A stretch of DNA of 64,000 bases from DATKYQ01 sp035528415 (GTDB lineage: Bacteria > Myxococcota > B64-G9), in contig DATKYQ010000058.1 in assembly GCA_035528415.1 (NCBI GenBank), positions 1-64,000 of the forward strand, in the 5' to 3' direction. The translations under genes and the position numbers were made by a program. Under the pieces are notes generated by a model, which was not told where the DNA came from, searched no databases, and saw only the letters and a program-made list of their open reading frames with translations. Each line of letters begins with the position of its first letter. Position 1 is the stretch's first letter. Positions 34,456 to 43,834 of the stretch are shown here, one piece after another.

Positions 34456-36122
34456 GTACGTCTTCGTCTTGCACTTCGTATAAAAGCCGCCAGAACCAGC
34501 AGCAGGATCAGTGAGCCGATCGGCCCGGGCGGCGCCTTTTGCCGGCCTCCCGTGCACCCGCAATTCGATCCGCTGTCTTCACACGGCCCGCTGTGCACGC
34601 CCTGTACGCCCATGCACTCCATCAGGCACTGGTTCTTGTAGGTCACGCCGTCCTGGCCACACACCGGCTGGTCGACTTCGGGACACAGCTCACAGGGGTC
34701 CTGGGTGCAGATGCCGTCGTGTTTCTTGCCCACCTGGGCGCAGTCCAACTCGCACAGGTTGTCGTAGGTGATGCCGTCCTCGCCGCAGACCGGCTGGTAG
34801 GGCTGGCCGCTGCAGTCGCAGACGCCTTGGTCGTCGGCTTCGGCGCCCGCGTCGATACCCGCGTCGATACCTGCGTCGGAGCCCGCGTCTTCACCTGCAT
34901 CTTCGCCCGCGTCTTCGCCTGCATCGACACCCGCATCTTGACCCGCGTCGGCCCCGTCCGGCCCGGCATCTACACCGCCGTCCGCCGGTTGCTCGCCGTA
35001 CGAGATGCAGTCGAAGGCCACGCCCGAGGAATCCTTGGCGCACATGTCCACCTGGGGGCCGTTTATATCGATGCGCAGGTAGTGATGCAGGCTCTTGGAA
35101 TAATAAATCGTGTGGGGCAGGAAGCTTATGTCGATCGCATCGCCCTCGGTGGGATTTGAGGTGTCGTACAATGGGGCTCCGCCGCCGCCCGTGATGACGT
35201 AGCCGAGTCCGTTGTCGGCCTGGCCGCGCTCGTAGTAGTGATCGTGCCCGCTGAAAACGAAATCGACTCCCTTGGACTTCATGTCGTCGCGCATCCCGCG
35301 AATGACCCAGTCGCCGCTGCGCCCGTCCTTGGAACTGTAAGGCCCCTCGTGCAGCACCACGAAGACATGCTCGATGGCGGGATCGGCCGCGGCCGCATCC
35401 ATCTCTCCCTGGGCCCAGTTCTTCTGGGCCGTATCCAGGTTCAACCCCCAGGTCGAGGAGGCCTTGTTGTCGATGACGATCAAGCGCGTATTGCCGTAGC
35501 TGAAAGCGTAGTAGCTTTCCTTGCCGGATGATTCGGTCGGCGGGGCGAACAGGCGCTCGTAGATGTCGAGGTTGCCGTTGTCCTGGTCGTGATTGCCGAC
35601 CACGGGGAACATGGTGATCTCGGCCATTAGAGCGTCTTCTGCTTCGAAGAACGGCCCCCAGTAGCTTTCGTTGGCTCCGTCGGATACCAGGTCGCCCGAG
35701 TTGATGTAGAAGTCGACACCCTCTGCGCGGATGGCGCTCACCAGCTGGCTGTGGGCGGCCTGATCCGTGCGCGTGTCGCCGAAGAGCACGAAGCTGAGGG
35801 GCTCCCCCGGATCCGGGGCGGTGCAGAAAGTGCTCTCGGCGCTCGTGTCTCCCGAACAGCTCACCCGGTATGGGTAGCAGTTGGAGGCAGTAAGGCCGTC
35901 GATGACACCCTCATGGTGGTTACCCGAGGCGCCCAAAGCAGTGTTGTTGGTAAACCCGCTCCCCCAACCGACCGTGCAGCTTGCGGCCGCGTCGGTCTCG
36001 CAGGCAATCGTTATCCTGTCGGTGCGCGGATCTTGCAGGTACGGCCCCCGGACGATCCCGGCCAGGGCAGTGCCGGGGGCAAAAGACAAGGCGAGTAAAA
36101 ACACCAGGGCCAGTCTGAGCAT
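34452..36122 (-). CDS. secreted purple-acid-type phosphatase with two Kazal domains and MYXO-CTERM-like tail
   Basis: The start is ATG at 36122, with GGGAGG 8 bases upstream; 556 residues. Order: signal peptide (1-21, cleavage after ALA), a fibronectin-like N-domain (about 22-105), and a metallophosphoesterase (about 108-355) with GDTR (115-118), GDLV (143-146), GNHD (176-179), His 258 in HEGPY, and GHDHYYER (292-299). These are the di-metal ligands of purple acid phosphatases. An Asp-Ala-Gly-rich linker (about 382-428) leads to two Kazal-type modules (433-474, 477-514; PVCGEDGITYDNLC and PVCGQDGVTYKNQC). The end is CGC, a hydrophobic helix and RRRR, a MYXO-CTERM-like sorting signal. A weak extended -10 (TGCTACGAT, 36153-36145) lies upstream. 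Confidence 0.9.
   Translation of the reverse strand: MLRLALVFLLALSFAPGTALAGIVRGPYLQDPRTDRITIACETDAAASCTVGWGSGFTNNTALGASGNHHEGVIDGLTASNCYPYRVSCSGDTSAESTFCTAPDPGEPLSFVLFGDTRTDQAAHSQLVSAIRAEGVDFYINSGDLVSDGANESYWGPFFEAEDALMAEITMFPVVGNHDQDNGNLDIYERLFAPPTESSGKESYYAFSYGNTRLIVIDNKASSTWGLNLDTAQKNWAQGEMDAAAADPAIEHVFVVLHEGPYSSKDGRSGDWVIRGMRDDMKSKGVDFVFSGHDHYYERGQADNGLGYVITGGGGAPLYDTSNPTEGDAIDISFLPHTIYYSKSLHHYLRIDINGPQVDMCAKDSSGVAFDCISYGEQPADGGVDAGPDGADAGQDAGVDAGEDAGEDAGEDAGSDAGIDAGIDAGAEADDQGVCDCSGQPYQPVCGEDGITYDNLCELDCAQVGKKHDGICTQDPCELCPEVDQPVCGQDGVTYKNQCLMECMGVQGVHSGPCEDSGSNCGCTGGRQKAPPGPIGSLILLLVLAAFIRSARRRRT
34839..34979. repeat. DNA repeats encoding a DAG-rich linker
   Basis: Imperfect short tandem repeats on the minus strand encode DAGEDAG/DAGIDAG units between the phosphatase and Kazal domains. 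Such linkers are common in secreted proteins of this group. Confidence 0.7.
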
Positions 36123-36172
36123 TTCGCCAACCTCCCAGACCCCCATCGTAGCACAACACCATCAGCGTCTTG

Positions 36173-36200
36173 GAAAAATATAGCCTGGGCCCGGCAGGCT
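36173..36200 (-). terminator. Rho-independent terminator after the PilZ gene
   Basis: On the minus strand AGCCTG and CAGGCT arms (36200-36195 and 36187-36182) enclose a 7-base GC loop and are followed by ATATTTTTCC. It lies 11 bases past the PilZ stop and before the phosphatase start, so the two genes are probably transcribed separately. Confidence 0.5.
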
Positions 36201-36210
36201 GGCCGCGACC

Positions 36211-36594
36211 TCAGTCGCTGTGCTCATCGAGGTACTTGGCGATGAATAGCTCCACCTTGATGTCCAGATTGACGAAGCGTACGCGGGTTCCCTTCTCGTC
36301 GGGCTTGCCGACCGCGGTTATCTCAACCACTTCCCCCTTGACCAGCAGCTCTTGCTTGACGTCGGGCAGCGAAAACCTGAGCTGCACCTGGGCGCCCATC
36401 GGCAACGACAGGGGCTTTACGAAGAACATTCCTCCGATGGAAATATTTCCCTGCTGTTTCTCGAAAGGGCCGTTGCCCTCACGCACCTCAACCTCAAGCG
36501 GCACCCGATGTGAATCGCGCCGGTCGCCCATGCGGCGTTCTTGCCCCGACGGCCCGAGTTGCCTGCGATCGTCGCCTTCCCTGCGTTCGGACAT
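36211..36594 (-). CDS. PilZ-domain protein
   Basis: 127 residues; AAGGAG 6 bases before the ATG. A charged N-terminus (MSERREGDDRRQ) precedes a PilZ domain from about residue 26: RDSHR fits RxxxR, and NISIGG fits the [DN]xSxxG signature needed for c-di-GMP binding. Both key elements are present, so binding is likely. Single-domain PilZ proteins of this kind regulate motility or secretion by contact. Transcribed from its own promoter and closed by a terminator. Confidence 0.85.
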   Translation of the reverse strand: MSERREGDDRRQLGPSGQERRMGDRRDSHRVPLEVEVREGNGPFEKQQGNISIGGMFFVKPLSLPMGAQVQLRFSLPDVKQELLVKGEVVEITAVGKPDEKGTRVRFVNLDIKVELFIAKYLDEHSD

Positions 36595-36627
36595 TCCGCG
36601 CTCCTTCGCAAACTTTCACAAGCGCAG

Positions 36628-36656
36628 AACATAGCGCCCGGACGACTTTTCGTCAA
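36628..36656 (-). promoter_or_regulatory. promoter of the PilZ gene
   Basis: On the minus strand TTGACG (36656-36651), exactly 17 bases, then TATGTT (36633-36628). The start codon is 34 bases further on. Confidence 0.5.
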
Positions 36657-36671
36657 GGCTATTGGCGAGAT

Positions 36672-39224
36672 TCACAGCCGTCTCAACATCACCTCCAGCA
36701 GAAACAGTATCATGGCGCCGAAGGCCAGGGGCGGCCAGCGTTCTTTACGCTTTTCTCGTTCAAGGCGGCCGGGGGCGAAGACCTGGTCGGGCTTGGGGTC
36801 AAGCCGGCCTGTCTGGCGTAACAACTCGGTGTTGGGTACGGCCGAGAGGTATTCCTCCTGGTAGGTGTGGCTCAGCGAGGCGTAGGCGATCTCCTGCGCC
36901 CCTCCCCTGCCCACCCGCTGGGCGCGGAAGGCGTAGGCCCCGATTTGCTGAAGTGGAAAATCGGCCCGGTAGAGACCCAGCCCGCGCCGCGATAGCGTAA
37001 GATCGGTCTCTTTTCCACTCGGGTCGATTACAGCAAGCTCCGGCGCGCTTGCGGACTTGACTGCATTCGTCACCGGCACTTCGACCGTGACCACTCCCTT
37101 GCTCCCGACCTGCATGACCCGCAGGCGGATATCACCGGGCGGAGCCGATCTGAGCGTGTCTTTCACCAGCCTCGGCCAGAGCACGCCAAACCCTTCCCAA
37201 CCGGTCCAGTCGCCGGCCCAGGCGCCCTGGGCATCCGAGGCCACTAGCGTCACCCGGCCCAGGCCGTAGCGCCAGCGAATAAGTAAAGGCTCCGAACGGT
37301 CGGAGGTCTTCAACAGGACCTCCGAGGTGGGCCGCGCCTCCGAGGGCAGGTAGCCCTTGACGGGCGGCGCGGTGCTGAAGTCGATACCGGCGATCACCGA
37401 AGCCAGCTTGGCGGGCACGGCCCTTATGGGCTGCTTGACCACGTTGTCCTCTGTGATTTGCTCCGTCTCGGCTGTGAAGATCTTGGGAACGTTGTCCATC
37501 GAGTCGGCATAATAGAAACGGCCGCCGCTGCGCGAGGATATCCTCTTCAACTCGGCCTGGTCGGCGTCCTGGCCGAGGGCGATTGCGGTGATGGTGATCT
37601 TGTCGCGGGCGATCTTGTCGACCAGGTAACCGAAATGGGCGTAGATGCTGATGCTCTGCCCGTCCGAAAGCAGGATCACGTGCTTCAGCTTCGCCGCGCT
37701 TTTACGAAGCTCTCGCCGGGCGAACTCCAGGGCCGGATAGATGGACGTCCCCCCGCCCACCCGCTGGGCCAGCACCGCCCGGCGTATCTTCTTGCGCTGG
37801 CGGGCCTCGGTCAGCCCGACCACCATTTCTGGAAAATCGTCGAACATGATCACCGCCACCTGGGCCGTGTCCTTGAGTCGATCGAGTGTGTCCACAACCG
37901 CCCTGAGTAAGATCGAAAACTTCCGCCCACGGCCCATGCTGGCCGAGCGATCAAGAACGAAGGCCAGGGCGGCGGGAATCTTCTCTTTTTTCTTCACCTG
38001 GCGGAACTGAACCGGCAAGAGCGATTCGATCGGCGCGTCATCGGGCCCGGCCAGTTCCGCCGCCGCCGAGCCTGCCGCAATCAGCAACCCGCCGCCTTGG
38101 CTTTCCACATAGCCGCGCAACTCGTCCACGACCCGGGCGGAAAACTTCTGAAGCGGCAGGTCGTCCATGATCACCAGGTCGTAAGCGGCCAGCTCGGCCA
38201 GCGCTGGAATGTTTTCCCGATCCGTCGAGACCAGATCGAGATCTTGTTTGCCCAGCACGGATTTCAGCGGATTCTCGCCCCGAGCGGCCTGTACCAGGAG
38301 CACCCGCGGGCGAGCGGAGACGTGTATGCGTACGGCCGCGCGGTTGTTTTGCGGGTACCTGTCTGCGCTAGCGGATATGGCGCCCGTGATCTCGTGCCAG
38401 CCTGCCTTTGGCAGGCTGATTTCAAACTCGGCCCGGCCCTGTCCGGGACCGACACTTAGCTTTTTTCTACCGGCCCGGCGGCCGTCGATCAGCAGCCCGA
38501 CACTCACCAACCTGCGCGCGCTGGAAGTGATCTCGACGGCCAGTCTCACTTTTTCACCCACCCTTACCGTGGCCGGCGCGCTGATGCCCACAACCCGCAC
38601 ATCATCGCTGGCGGCCGGAATAATCGGGACCGTATAAATCTCGATGCCCTGCCGCCGCGCTTGTTCGACCTCTTGCCCGAGATTTCCCCTGGTCTCGTTC
38701 CCGTCGGAAAAGATCACCAGGCGCTTGTCGTGCTGTTTTGGAAACAGTCCCTCCGCGAAACGCAGCCCGTCCGAGATATCGGTTACGTTTGAAACCGGTT
38801 GCGAGGCGATATCGATGCGCCGGGTTCCAGGTAATGCCAGCAACCTGGGCAGATCGCCGAAACCCACCAGGTAGCAATCTGCATCGACGCAGCCCGACCA
38901 GAAATCGCGGATTTTTCGCTCCATGCTCCGGCGCTCGTCTTGTGAAATGCTGGCGGATAAATCGGCCAGCAACACCACCGCCGGTGATTTCTGCCGGGAG
39001 ATCTTCACCGGCCGGGAGAGTGCGCAGGCTAGAAAAGTCACAAGCGCGACCCGCAAAAAGACGATAGCCAGGCGCCGATACCAACGCATGCCCTTGTCCA
39101 TCCACAATCCCAGCACAATGAAGACCGGGATGGACAACAGCAACAAGAAACCCGCGGGATGCAAGACCTGCAGGTCGTAGCGATCCAGGAAATATTCCAG
39201 GCTATGTATCAGTTCATCCAGCAT
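36672..39224 (-). CDS. membrane protein with two von Willebrand A domains and a GATase-like fold
   Basis: 850 residues, last gene of the VWA cluster. Two N-terminal membrane helices (about 22-42 and 50-70), then a first VWA (VVLLADLSASIS, MIDAS DxSxS), an Ig-like region and a glutamine-amidotransferase-like segment (ARPRVLLVQ, then YDLVIMDDLP). A second VWA follows (ALAFVLDRSASMG, GGGTSIYPAL, HVILLSDGQS). The C-terminus has another Ig-like part (VEVPVTNAVKSA) and ends in a hydrophobic helix. Such proteins accompany MoxR/BatA systems, whose substrate is generally unknown. It starts 13 bases after the preceding gene's stop. Confidence 0.8.
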   Translation of the reverse strand: MLDELIHSLEYFLDRYDLQVLHPAGFLLLLSIPVFIVLGLWMDKGMRWYRRLAIVFLRVALVTFLACALSRPVKISRQKSPAVVLLADLSASISQDERRSMERKIRDFWSGCVDADCYLVGFGDLPRLLALPGTRRIDIASQPVSNVTDISDGLRFAEGLFPKQHDKRLVIFSDGNETRGNLGQEVEQARRQGIEIYTVPIIPAASDDVRVVGISAPATVRVGEKVRLAVEITSSARRLVSVGLLIDGRRAGRKKLSVGPGQGRAEFEISLPKAGWHEITGAISASADRYPQNNRAAVRIHVSARPRVLLVQAARGENPLKSVLGKQDLDLVSTDRENIPALAELAAYDLVIMDDLPLQKFSARVVDELRGYVESQGGGLLIAAGSAAAELAGPDDAPIESLLPVQFRQVKKKEKIPAALAFVLDRSASMGRGRKFSILLRAVVDTLDRLKDTAQVAVIMFDDFPEMVVGLTEARQRKKIRRAVLAQRVGGGTSIYPALEFARRELRKSAAKLKHVILLSDGQSISIYAHFGYLVDKIARDKITITAIALGQDADQAELKRISSRSGGRFYYADSMDNVPKIFTAETEQITEDNVVKQPIRAVPAKLASVIAGIDFSTAPPVKGYLPSEARPTSEVLLKTSDRSEPLLIRWRYGLGRVTLVASDAQGAWAGDWTGWEGFGVLWPRLVKDTLRSAPPGDIRLRVMQVGSKGVVTVEVPVTNAVKSASAPELAVIDPSGKETDLTLSRRGLGLYRADFPLQQIGAYAFRAQRVGRGGAQEIAYASLSHTYQEEYLSAVPNTELLRQTGRLDPKPDQVFAPGRLEREKRKERWPPLAFGAMILFLLEVMLRRL

Positions 39225-39237
39225 GGCGCATTGAAAC

Positions 39238-41130
39238 TCAATAAAGCATCCTCAGGCAAAAGAACAACCAGTCGAAAAGCAGCAACCAGGCGACCCCAAG
39301 CAGCAGCGCGGGCCATTGCAGGCCCGGCTCGGTAGGCGCGCCGTTTCCCAGGCCGGCCACCAGGGCCTTGGGAGGATCTCCATGTCGCCAGCGGATGCGG
39401 CCGGGGCCGGGGCGCCTGTCACCCATCAGGTCGGATTCCTGACTCATGCTAAAGTTGACCGCCAAAAGATTTTCGCGCTTTCCGCTATCGGTCGTGTAGA
39501 AACCCGGCAGGCGCGGCACCACGAACCAGCGGCGATCTATGCCGTGCCCTAGCCGGCGAGCGGGCAGGAGCCCGCCGCGCGGGTCACGGATCGCCGGGCG
39601 CGAAGGGAAAAAGATCGGCTCTCCGATTCCATGGCCCAGTCGCAACTCTTCTTTTTGCGACCCTAAAAACCAGTCCAGGCAGTTGTGCAAAAGCAGCGGA
39701 AAAGCCACCCGCAAAGGCAGGTCGCTTTTTGCCAGGTCGAATCCCGACCCCAGGAATCGGCGCTCTTTGCCGTGCTTTTCATTTTCGCGCGCGATCATCA
39801 ACGGCCCCGTCTGATCGCGCAGGATCTCCACGTCCTTACTCTCGGGTTTCAGCCTGCGGGCATGCCCGATCTGCATGTCGATCAGAGTAATCCCGGCGGT
39901 CAGCGGGTGATCTCCTCCGAGAGGCAACAGCTTCGGAAAATCAACCTCTCCCGCCGTCGCAAACGGACAATCACTGGACGCCTGCGCCGGTATGTTGAAA
40001 TAGGCCGCCGGCACCGTCGAGGCGGGACATATGCCGTCGAAGAAGGCCGCCTGGACGGCAGCAAGACTTTCCGGTTTGTAAGCGGCCAACTTGACCACCT
40101 CCAGCCGCACCGACGGGTCCAGCGAAAGAGCCTTCTCCAGGAAAATGTTGCCGTCCGTCACCAACAAGATCTTGCGTCCCAGGTGTTGCGGCATCAGCGC
40201 ATAGGCCCGGTCGTCCGGCGAGAAGGCATCGGCTCTCTCGTCGGAACCGACTGCCGTCAGGCTGGCCAGCAGGCGCTCGCTCTTGAGCGGGTTCAAAAAG
40301 TAAACCCGCGAAAAGCTCCCGCCCGCCTCGACCTCGATCGGCTCGTCGCCCAGGACGACCTCCTGCGTATGGATGCGCATGCGCGCCCGCAAACTTCGCG
40401 GCCCGTGGTTCTTCACTTCGACGAACACCTCGCTGCCCCGGGCCGCGCCACCGCGCGGGCGAACGTCCAGGGCCGCAAGTTCGAGATTCGAACCAGCTTC
40501 TCCCAAGGCCAGCTGTACTACTCCGTCGAGATCGTGAAAGTGATCGCTGATAAACACGATCCGCGGCAAGCAGTCGGCCGGGTCGCAGGCGGCGGCCAGT
40601 GCAGCGCTTGCAAAACTCATCGCCGCCCGCGCGTTCTCGGCAGCCGGCACCGGCTTCAGCTCGCTGAGCCCGGCAAGAACCTCCCGCCCACCCGTAAAAG
40701 CCGTAAGCTGTCTGCACGAATCGCCCATGGCGAACAGCGCCAACCGGTCGCCGCTGCCGCTACTTCGGACAATGGAGCGCACCAGTCGCCGGGCCCTCTC
40801 CAGGCGAGTCCCATCGCTCTCGCGCGCGGCCATGCCGGCCGAGGTGTCGACCACCAGGGCCAGCGCCATTGGCATGCCGGAGCCCGGGCCGATCGGCCGA
40901 GGGTCCGCCAGAGCCAGCGAAAAGATCAAGACGATCATTATCTGCAACAACAAAGACAGCAGCTTGCGAAATGGGGTTCGCCGGCGGCCCAGAGCCCGGC
41001 GCCAGATGGGATCCGCCGCCACCACCATCGTGCGCCTGCGGGCGGAGAAGAGGTAAAGAACAACCAGAACCAAGGCGCCGAGAGCGAAGAGCAACGAGAA
41101 CTCGGTCGCCGATAGGCCGAAGAACCTCAT
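39238..41130 (-). CDS. BatA-like membrane protein with VWA domain
   Basis: The start is ATG at 41130, with GAGG 7 bases upstream; the frame opens earlier but that part overlaps the DUF58 gene. 630 residues. The N-terminus (MRFFGLSATEFSLLFALGAL, then DPIWRRALGRRRTPFRKLLS) matches the BatA N-terminal region with two helices. A VWA-like domain follows (ALALVVDTSAGM, here DTSAG for DxSxS, so the MIDAS is partly degenerate), then an Ig-like region, a GATase-like segment and a final membrane helix (PALLLGVAWLLLFDWLFFCL). It lies between the DUF58 and two-VWA genes in the same operon. Confidence 0.75.
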   Translation of the reverse strand: MRFFGLSATEFSLLFALGALVLVVLYLFSARRRTMVVAADPIWRRALGRRRTPFRKLLSLLLQIMIVLIFSLALADPRPIGPGSGMPMALALVVDTSAGMAARESDGTRLERARRLVRSIVRSSGSGDRLALFAMGDSCRQLTAFTGGREVLAGLSELKPVPAAENARAAMSFASAALAAACDPADCLPRIVFISDHFHDLDGVVQLALGEAGSNLELAALDVRPRGGAARGSEVFVEVKNHGPRSLRARMRIHTQEVVLGDEPIEVEAGGSFSRVYFLNPLKSERLLASLTAVGSDERADAFSPDDRAYALMPQHLGRKILLVTDGNIFLEKALSLDPSVRLEVVKLAAYKPESLAAVQAAFFDGICPASTVPAAYFNIPAQASSDCPFATAGEVDFPKLLPLGGDHPLTAGITLIDMQIGHARRLKPESKDVEILRDQTGPLMIARENEKHGKERRFLGSGFDLAKSDLPLRVAFPLLLHNCLDWFLGSQKEELRLGHGIGEPIFFPSRPAIRDPRGGLLPARRLGHGIDRRWFVVPRLPGFYTTDSGKRENLLAVNFSMSQESDLMGDRRPGPGRIRWRHGDPPKALVAGLGNGAPTEPGLQWPALLLGVAWLLLFDWLFFCLRMLY

Positions 41131-41138
41131 CGCATTCC

Positions 41139-42044
41139 TCAAACCAGCAAGCGCCCGGCCCTGAGCTCTTTCAAGATCAGTTCCTCGAGCGGGGTATCGG
41201 TAACGGCCCTCAAGTATCCCCCTCCGCGGACACGCACATGCCGTTGAAGGCGCTCTGCATGGGCATGGAATGTGCGGCGATAGCGGGCCAGCATGCGTCG
41301 GGTGACGTGCTCCACGTGCGGACGACCTCCTTCCGGGTCGGCCAGGCGCCACTGGCCGAGGAAGGTTGGGCGGAGTTCGCCGGGAGTTACGACGTGCAGG
41401 GCCAGCACTTCGAACCCGCGCCTAAAGAGAATGTCGAGCCCGGGCACGACTCCGTCGAGGTCGAGAAAGTCGGAAAAAACCAGCAACACCCCCTGGCTGT
41501 CGCCGTGGCGCCCGATGAAATCACGGGCGGCTCTCTCGAAGCCGGTTCGTCCCCCGGGTGTGAGATGCGAGATAAAACTCATGGCCTCGATAATCGCCCG
41601 CCTGCCACGCAGGGCCGGCAAAGCGGCGGTGATACCTTCGGCAAATCCATGCAAAAAGACGCGATCCATCTCGAACAGTCCGATGTAGGCCAGGGCCGCC
41701 GCCAGCTTTCGGGTGAAGTCGAATTTCTCATTTTCCACCGCCATCGAGGCCGAAACATCGACCATGAAAAACAGGTTGCGATCTTCTTCCTTGCGGTAGA
41801 GCTTGGTGTAGAGCTTCTCCGAACGCGCAAACAGGTTCCAGTCGATCAGACGCAGATCGTCTCCGGGAGTATAGGGTCGGTGATCGGCGAACTCCATTCC
41901 TGCACCCATCTTGCGCGAGATGTGCATTGCGTTCAGTCGCCCGGAGAAAACGCGCCGCGAGCACAAGTGCAGACTCTGCAGCCTCTCGAAAAAGGCGCTG
42001 TCGAATGGAAACGGGAAATCCGACATTTGTTCTTTGGCCGGCAT
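41139..42044 (-). CDS. DUF58-domain protein
   Basis: 301 residues. Typical DUF58 features: LHLCSRRVFSGRLNAMHIS, then GMEFADHRPYTPGDDLRLID and WNLFARSEKLYTKLYRKEED, followed by a VWA-like part with MVDVSASM. DUF58 proteins are cytoplasmic partners of MoxR AAA+ ATPases and VWA membrane proteins. ATG at 42026 is a possible alternative start. It is 13 bases from the DUF4175-like gene and 8 from the BatA-like gene. No MoxR gene is adjacent, which is unusual. Confidence 0.85.
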   Translation of the reverse strand: MPAKEQMSDFPFPFDSAFFERLQSLHLCSRRVFSGRLNAMHISRKMGAGMEFADHRPYTPGDDLRLIDWNLFARSEKLYTKLYRKEEDRNLFFMVDVSASMAVENEKFDFTRKLAAALAYIGLFEMDRVFLHGFAEGITAALPALRGRRAIIEAMSFISHLTPGGRTGFERAARDFIGRHGDSQGVLLVFSDFLDLDGVVPGLDILFRRGFEVLALHVVTPGELRPTFLGQWRLADPEGGRPHVEHVTRRMLARYRRTFHAHAERLQRHVRVRGGGYLRAVTDTPLEELILKELRAGRLLV

Positions 42045-42057
42045 CGCTCTTTTGAAC

Positions 42058-43773
42058 TCACTCTTGGCCGGGCCGAATAGAACGGAAGTAGTCGCGGATG
42101 TAACCCCTCATTTGCAGGGGAACCCGCTCTCCCGAAAGCTCGGCCTCGGCTCCTGTGGCATATTGCACAAAGACGTCACTATAGGTGACTTCGGGTACGG
42201 CGCTCCGGCGGGAGGCCAGTCTGCTCTTGCCCCGTTCGCTGATGACCTGGACGACGGCCTTGCCATCGGACAGCTTGCCCCGCAAGGGAAGATACTCGCC
42301 CCCCAGCGCCCGTGGCAGGACGGGAGGTGCACCGGCTTTGCGACCGCCGCCACCCGACCCGGCGCCGGCGCCGCCCGGGCTGGTTCCGGCGCCCGCCCGG
42401 CCCCCCTTCTTCCCGGCGCTGGTTGCAACCGCCTGCGACGAGGTCCCTGCTTCGCCGGCCTGGCCTTCAAGGATAGGCATGTCCTCCGCCGGCCGAGTTC
42501 CGGCCCGGCGCATGGCGGAAGTCGCCTGCTTCCCGGGAGGCGCCGGGATGTTTCCGATGCTAACATCGTTATCGTTTCTTCCGCCCGGCTCGAAGCGCAG
42601 ATGGCCGAGGGCCTTTTGGCCTATATGAGCGGCATAACGCATCAGGAACTCGGAGAACGACTTCTGCTGTAAGGGCTTTAGCGAACGATCGAAAGAGTTG
42701 CCCGCGCTCGTTTCCAGAACCTCGTCTCCGTCGTGACTGAGCGTCGCCCGTTCGACCAACTCGGCCTGGTGATCGCTCTCGAATCCCTGCGAACTGAACC
42801 TGTCGGCCACTCCCTCGAGGTGCCTGGCCAGGTCGGAAAGCTGCCGGGCAGTCAGATCTCCATCGAGCAGGCGCGCGTCCAACTCGGCAAAGGTCGCCGC
42901 GTAGGCCGCGGCGGGGAAGCTATCGAACTTGCCCGTCGGCCGATAGGTCGCCGATCCCGCCAGGCGCGACCCCGTGCCCGTTCCGAGCTCACGCCCCCGC
43001 AGGGCCGCCATGGCGGCCTTGGTCTCGGCCTGTGTCTGTCCGCTGGAATCCGTCTCCGACTCTTTATGCGCTTTGGCCTTGAGTTTTCGTTCTTGGGCCG
43101 TGAGCAAATCGATCCTGACCGACATTTCCCGCTCGACATCGGCGATCATTCCCGAAAGCCGCGGCAGGCCCCGCAATCCGGCCTCACGCCGAACCCGTTT
43201 CAGGTCCTGGGCCAGGCCGCGCGCGGCGCCGGCCTTGTGCGCCGAGGCAGACACGCCTTCCTGCCCGCGGAGCGAGGAGCGCTCGGCATGGGGTATGAGC
43301 GACACCAGCCCGAGCGCGCAGAAAAGCAGTAAGGCCCGCAGCCTTCTCGGCACAGGGAAAGACAGAGGCTTGGCCGCAACTTGCCGAAGGCTTTGCGCCG
43401 TCTCGGCCAGGTGTGCCCGCATGAATGCTGTCTGCCGGGATCGATTTTCGAAAGACAAGCAACTCGAGATGCGGTCTTTGAACCCCAGACGTTCGTCCAA
43501 CAGGACGGCCACATCAAGGTGCGACGTGCCGCGGACAGCCTCGCGCGCGACGTACGCCATTATCACGGTTCCCAGACCGACAAGGAAAATACTCCAGGCG
43601 CCGGCACCAAGATCAAGCGGCCCGGCCAGGCCGCCGAAGGCCAGCGCCGAAAGCAAGGCGAAAACCGCGCACTCCAGCAGGGCCGATGCAGCCCGGCCGG
43701 CAATCAGTCGCCGCCGGCTGCGTCGCAACAGGCTTGTGATCTTCCCTTTTGGGCTATCGGAATTCCGGATCAC
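42058..43773 (-). CDS. DUF4175-like membrane protein
   Basis: 571 residues starting with GTG, GGAG 5 bases upstream. Two N-terminal membrane helices (about 29-50 and 58-78) and a third near 145-162 precede a long helical, charged region. A Gly/Ala-rich disordered stretch lies at about 405-480. The C-terminus ends in VFVQYATGAEAELSGERVPL and QMRGYIRDYFRSIRP, a pattern I recognise from proteins preceding DUF58/VWA clusters. It heads the four-gene operon. The domain label is by resemblance; no catalytic motif is seen. Confidence 0.65.
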   Translation of the reverse strand: MIRNSDSPKGKITSLLRRSRRRLIAGRAASALLECAVFALLSALAFGGLAGPLDLGAGAWSIFLVGLGTVIMAYVAREAVRGTSHLDVAVLLDERLGFKDRISSCLSFENRSRQTAFMRAHLAETAQSLRQVAAKPLSFPVPRRLRALLLFCALGLVSLIPHAERSSLRGQEGVSASAHKAGAARGLAQDLKRVRREAGLRGLPRLSGMIADVEREMSVRIDLLTAQERKLKAKAHKESETDSSGQTQAETKAAMAALRGRELGTGTGSRLAGSATYRPTGKFDSFPAAAYAATFAELDARLLDGDLTARQLSDLARHLEGVADRFSSQGFESDHQAELVERATLSHDGDEVLETSAGNSFDRSLKPLQQKSFSEFLMRYAAHIGQKALGHLRFEPGGRNDNDVSIGNIPAPPGKQATSAMRRAGTRPAEDMPILEGQAGEAGTSSQAVATSAGKKGGRAGAGTSPGGAGAGSGGGGRKAGAPPVLPRALGGEYLPLRGKLSDGKAVVQVISERGKSRLASRRSAVPEVTYSDVFVQYATGAEAELSGERVPLQMRGYIRDYFRSIRPGQE

Positions 43774-43799
43774 CTATTCTCCAAGCCGCCCCGCGATCG

Positions 43800-43828
43800 A
43801 TTGTAGGCGATGGATCCTGAGCGGTCAA
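43800..43828 (-). promoter_or_regulatory. promoter of the VWA cluster
   Basis: On the minus strand TTGACC (43828-43823), 17 bases, then TACAAT (43805-43800): five of six consensus bases in each box. The GTG start is 26 bases further on. Its -35 lies 6 bases from that of the divergent YbgC promoter. Confidence 0.6.
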
Positions 43829-43834
43829 CGGCTC

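Noticed and set aside
39730..40500. GGTCGAATCCCGACC and GTTCGAGATTCGAACC as possible tRNA T-arms
   Set aside because: Both lie inside the VWA protein gene and no acceptor stem or D-arm surrounds them.
39685..41115. 476-codon plus-strand frame
   Set aside because: Antisense to the BatA-like VWA gene; no ribosome site and no domain features.
40869..42080. 403-codon plus-strand frame
   Set aside because: Covers the opposite strand of the DUF58 and BatA-like genes and has no family features.
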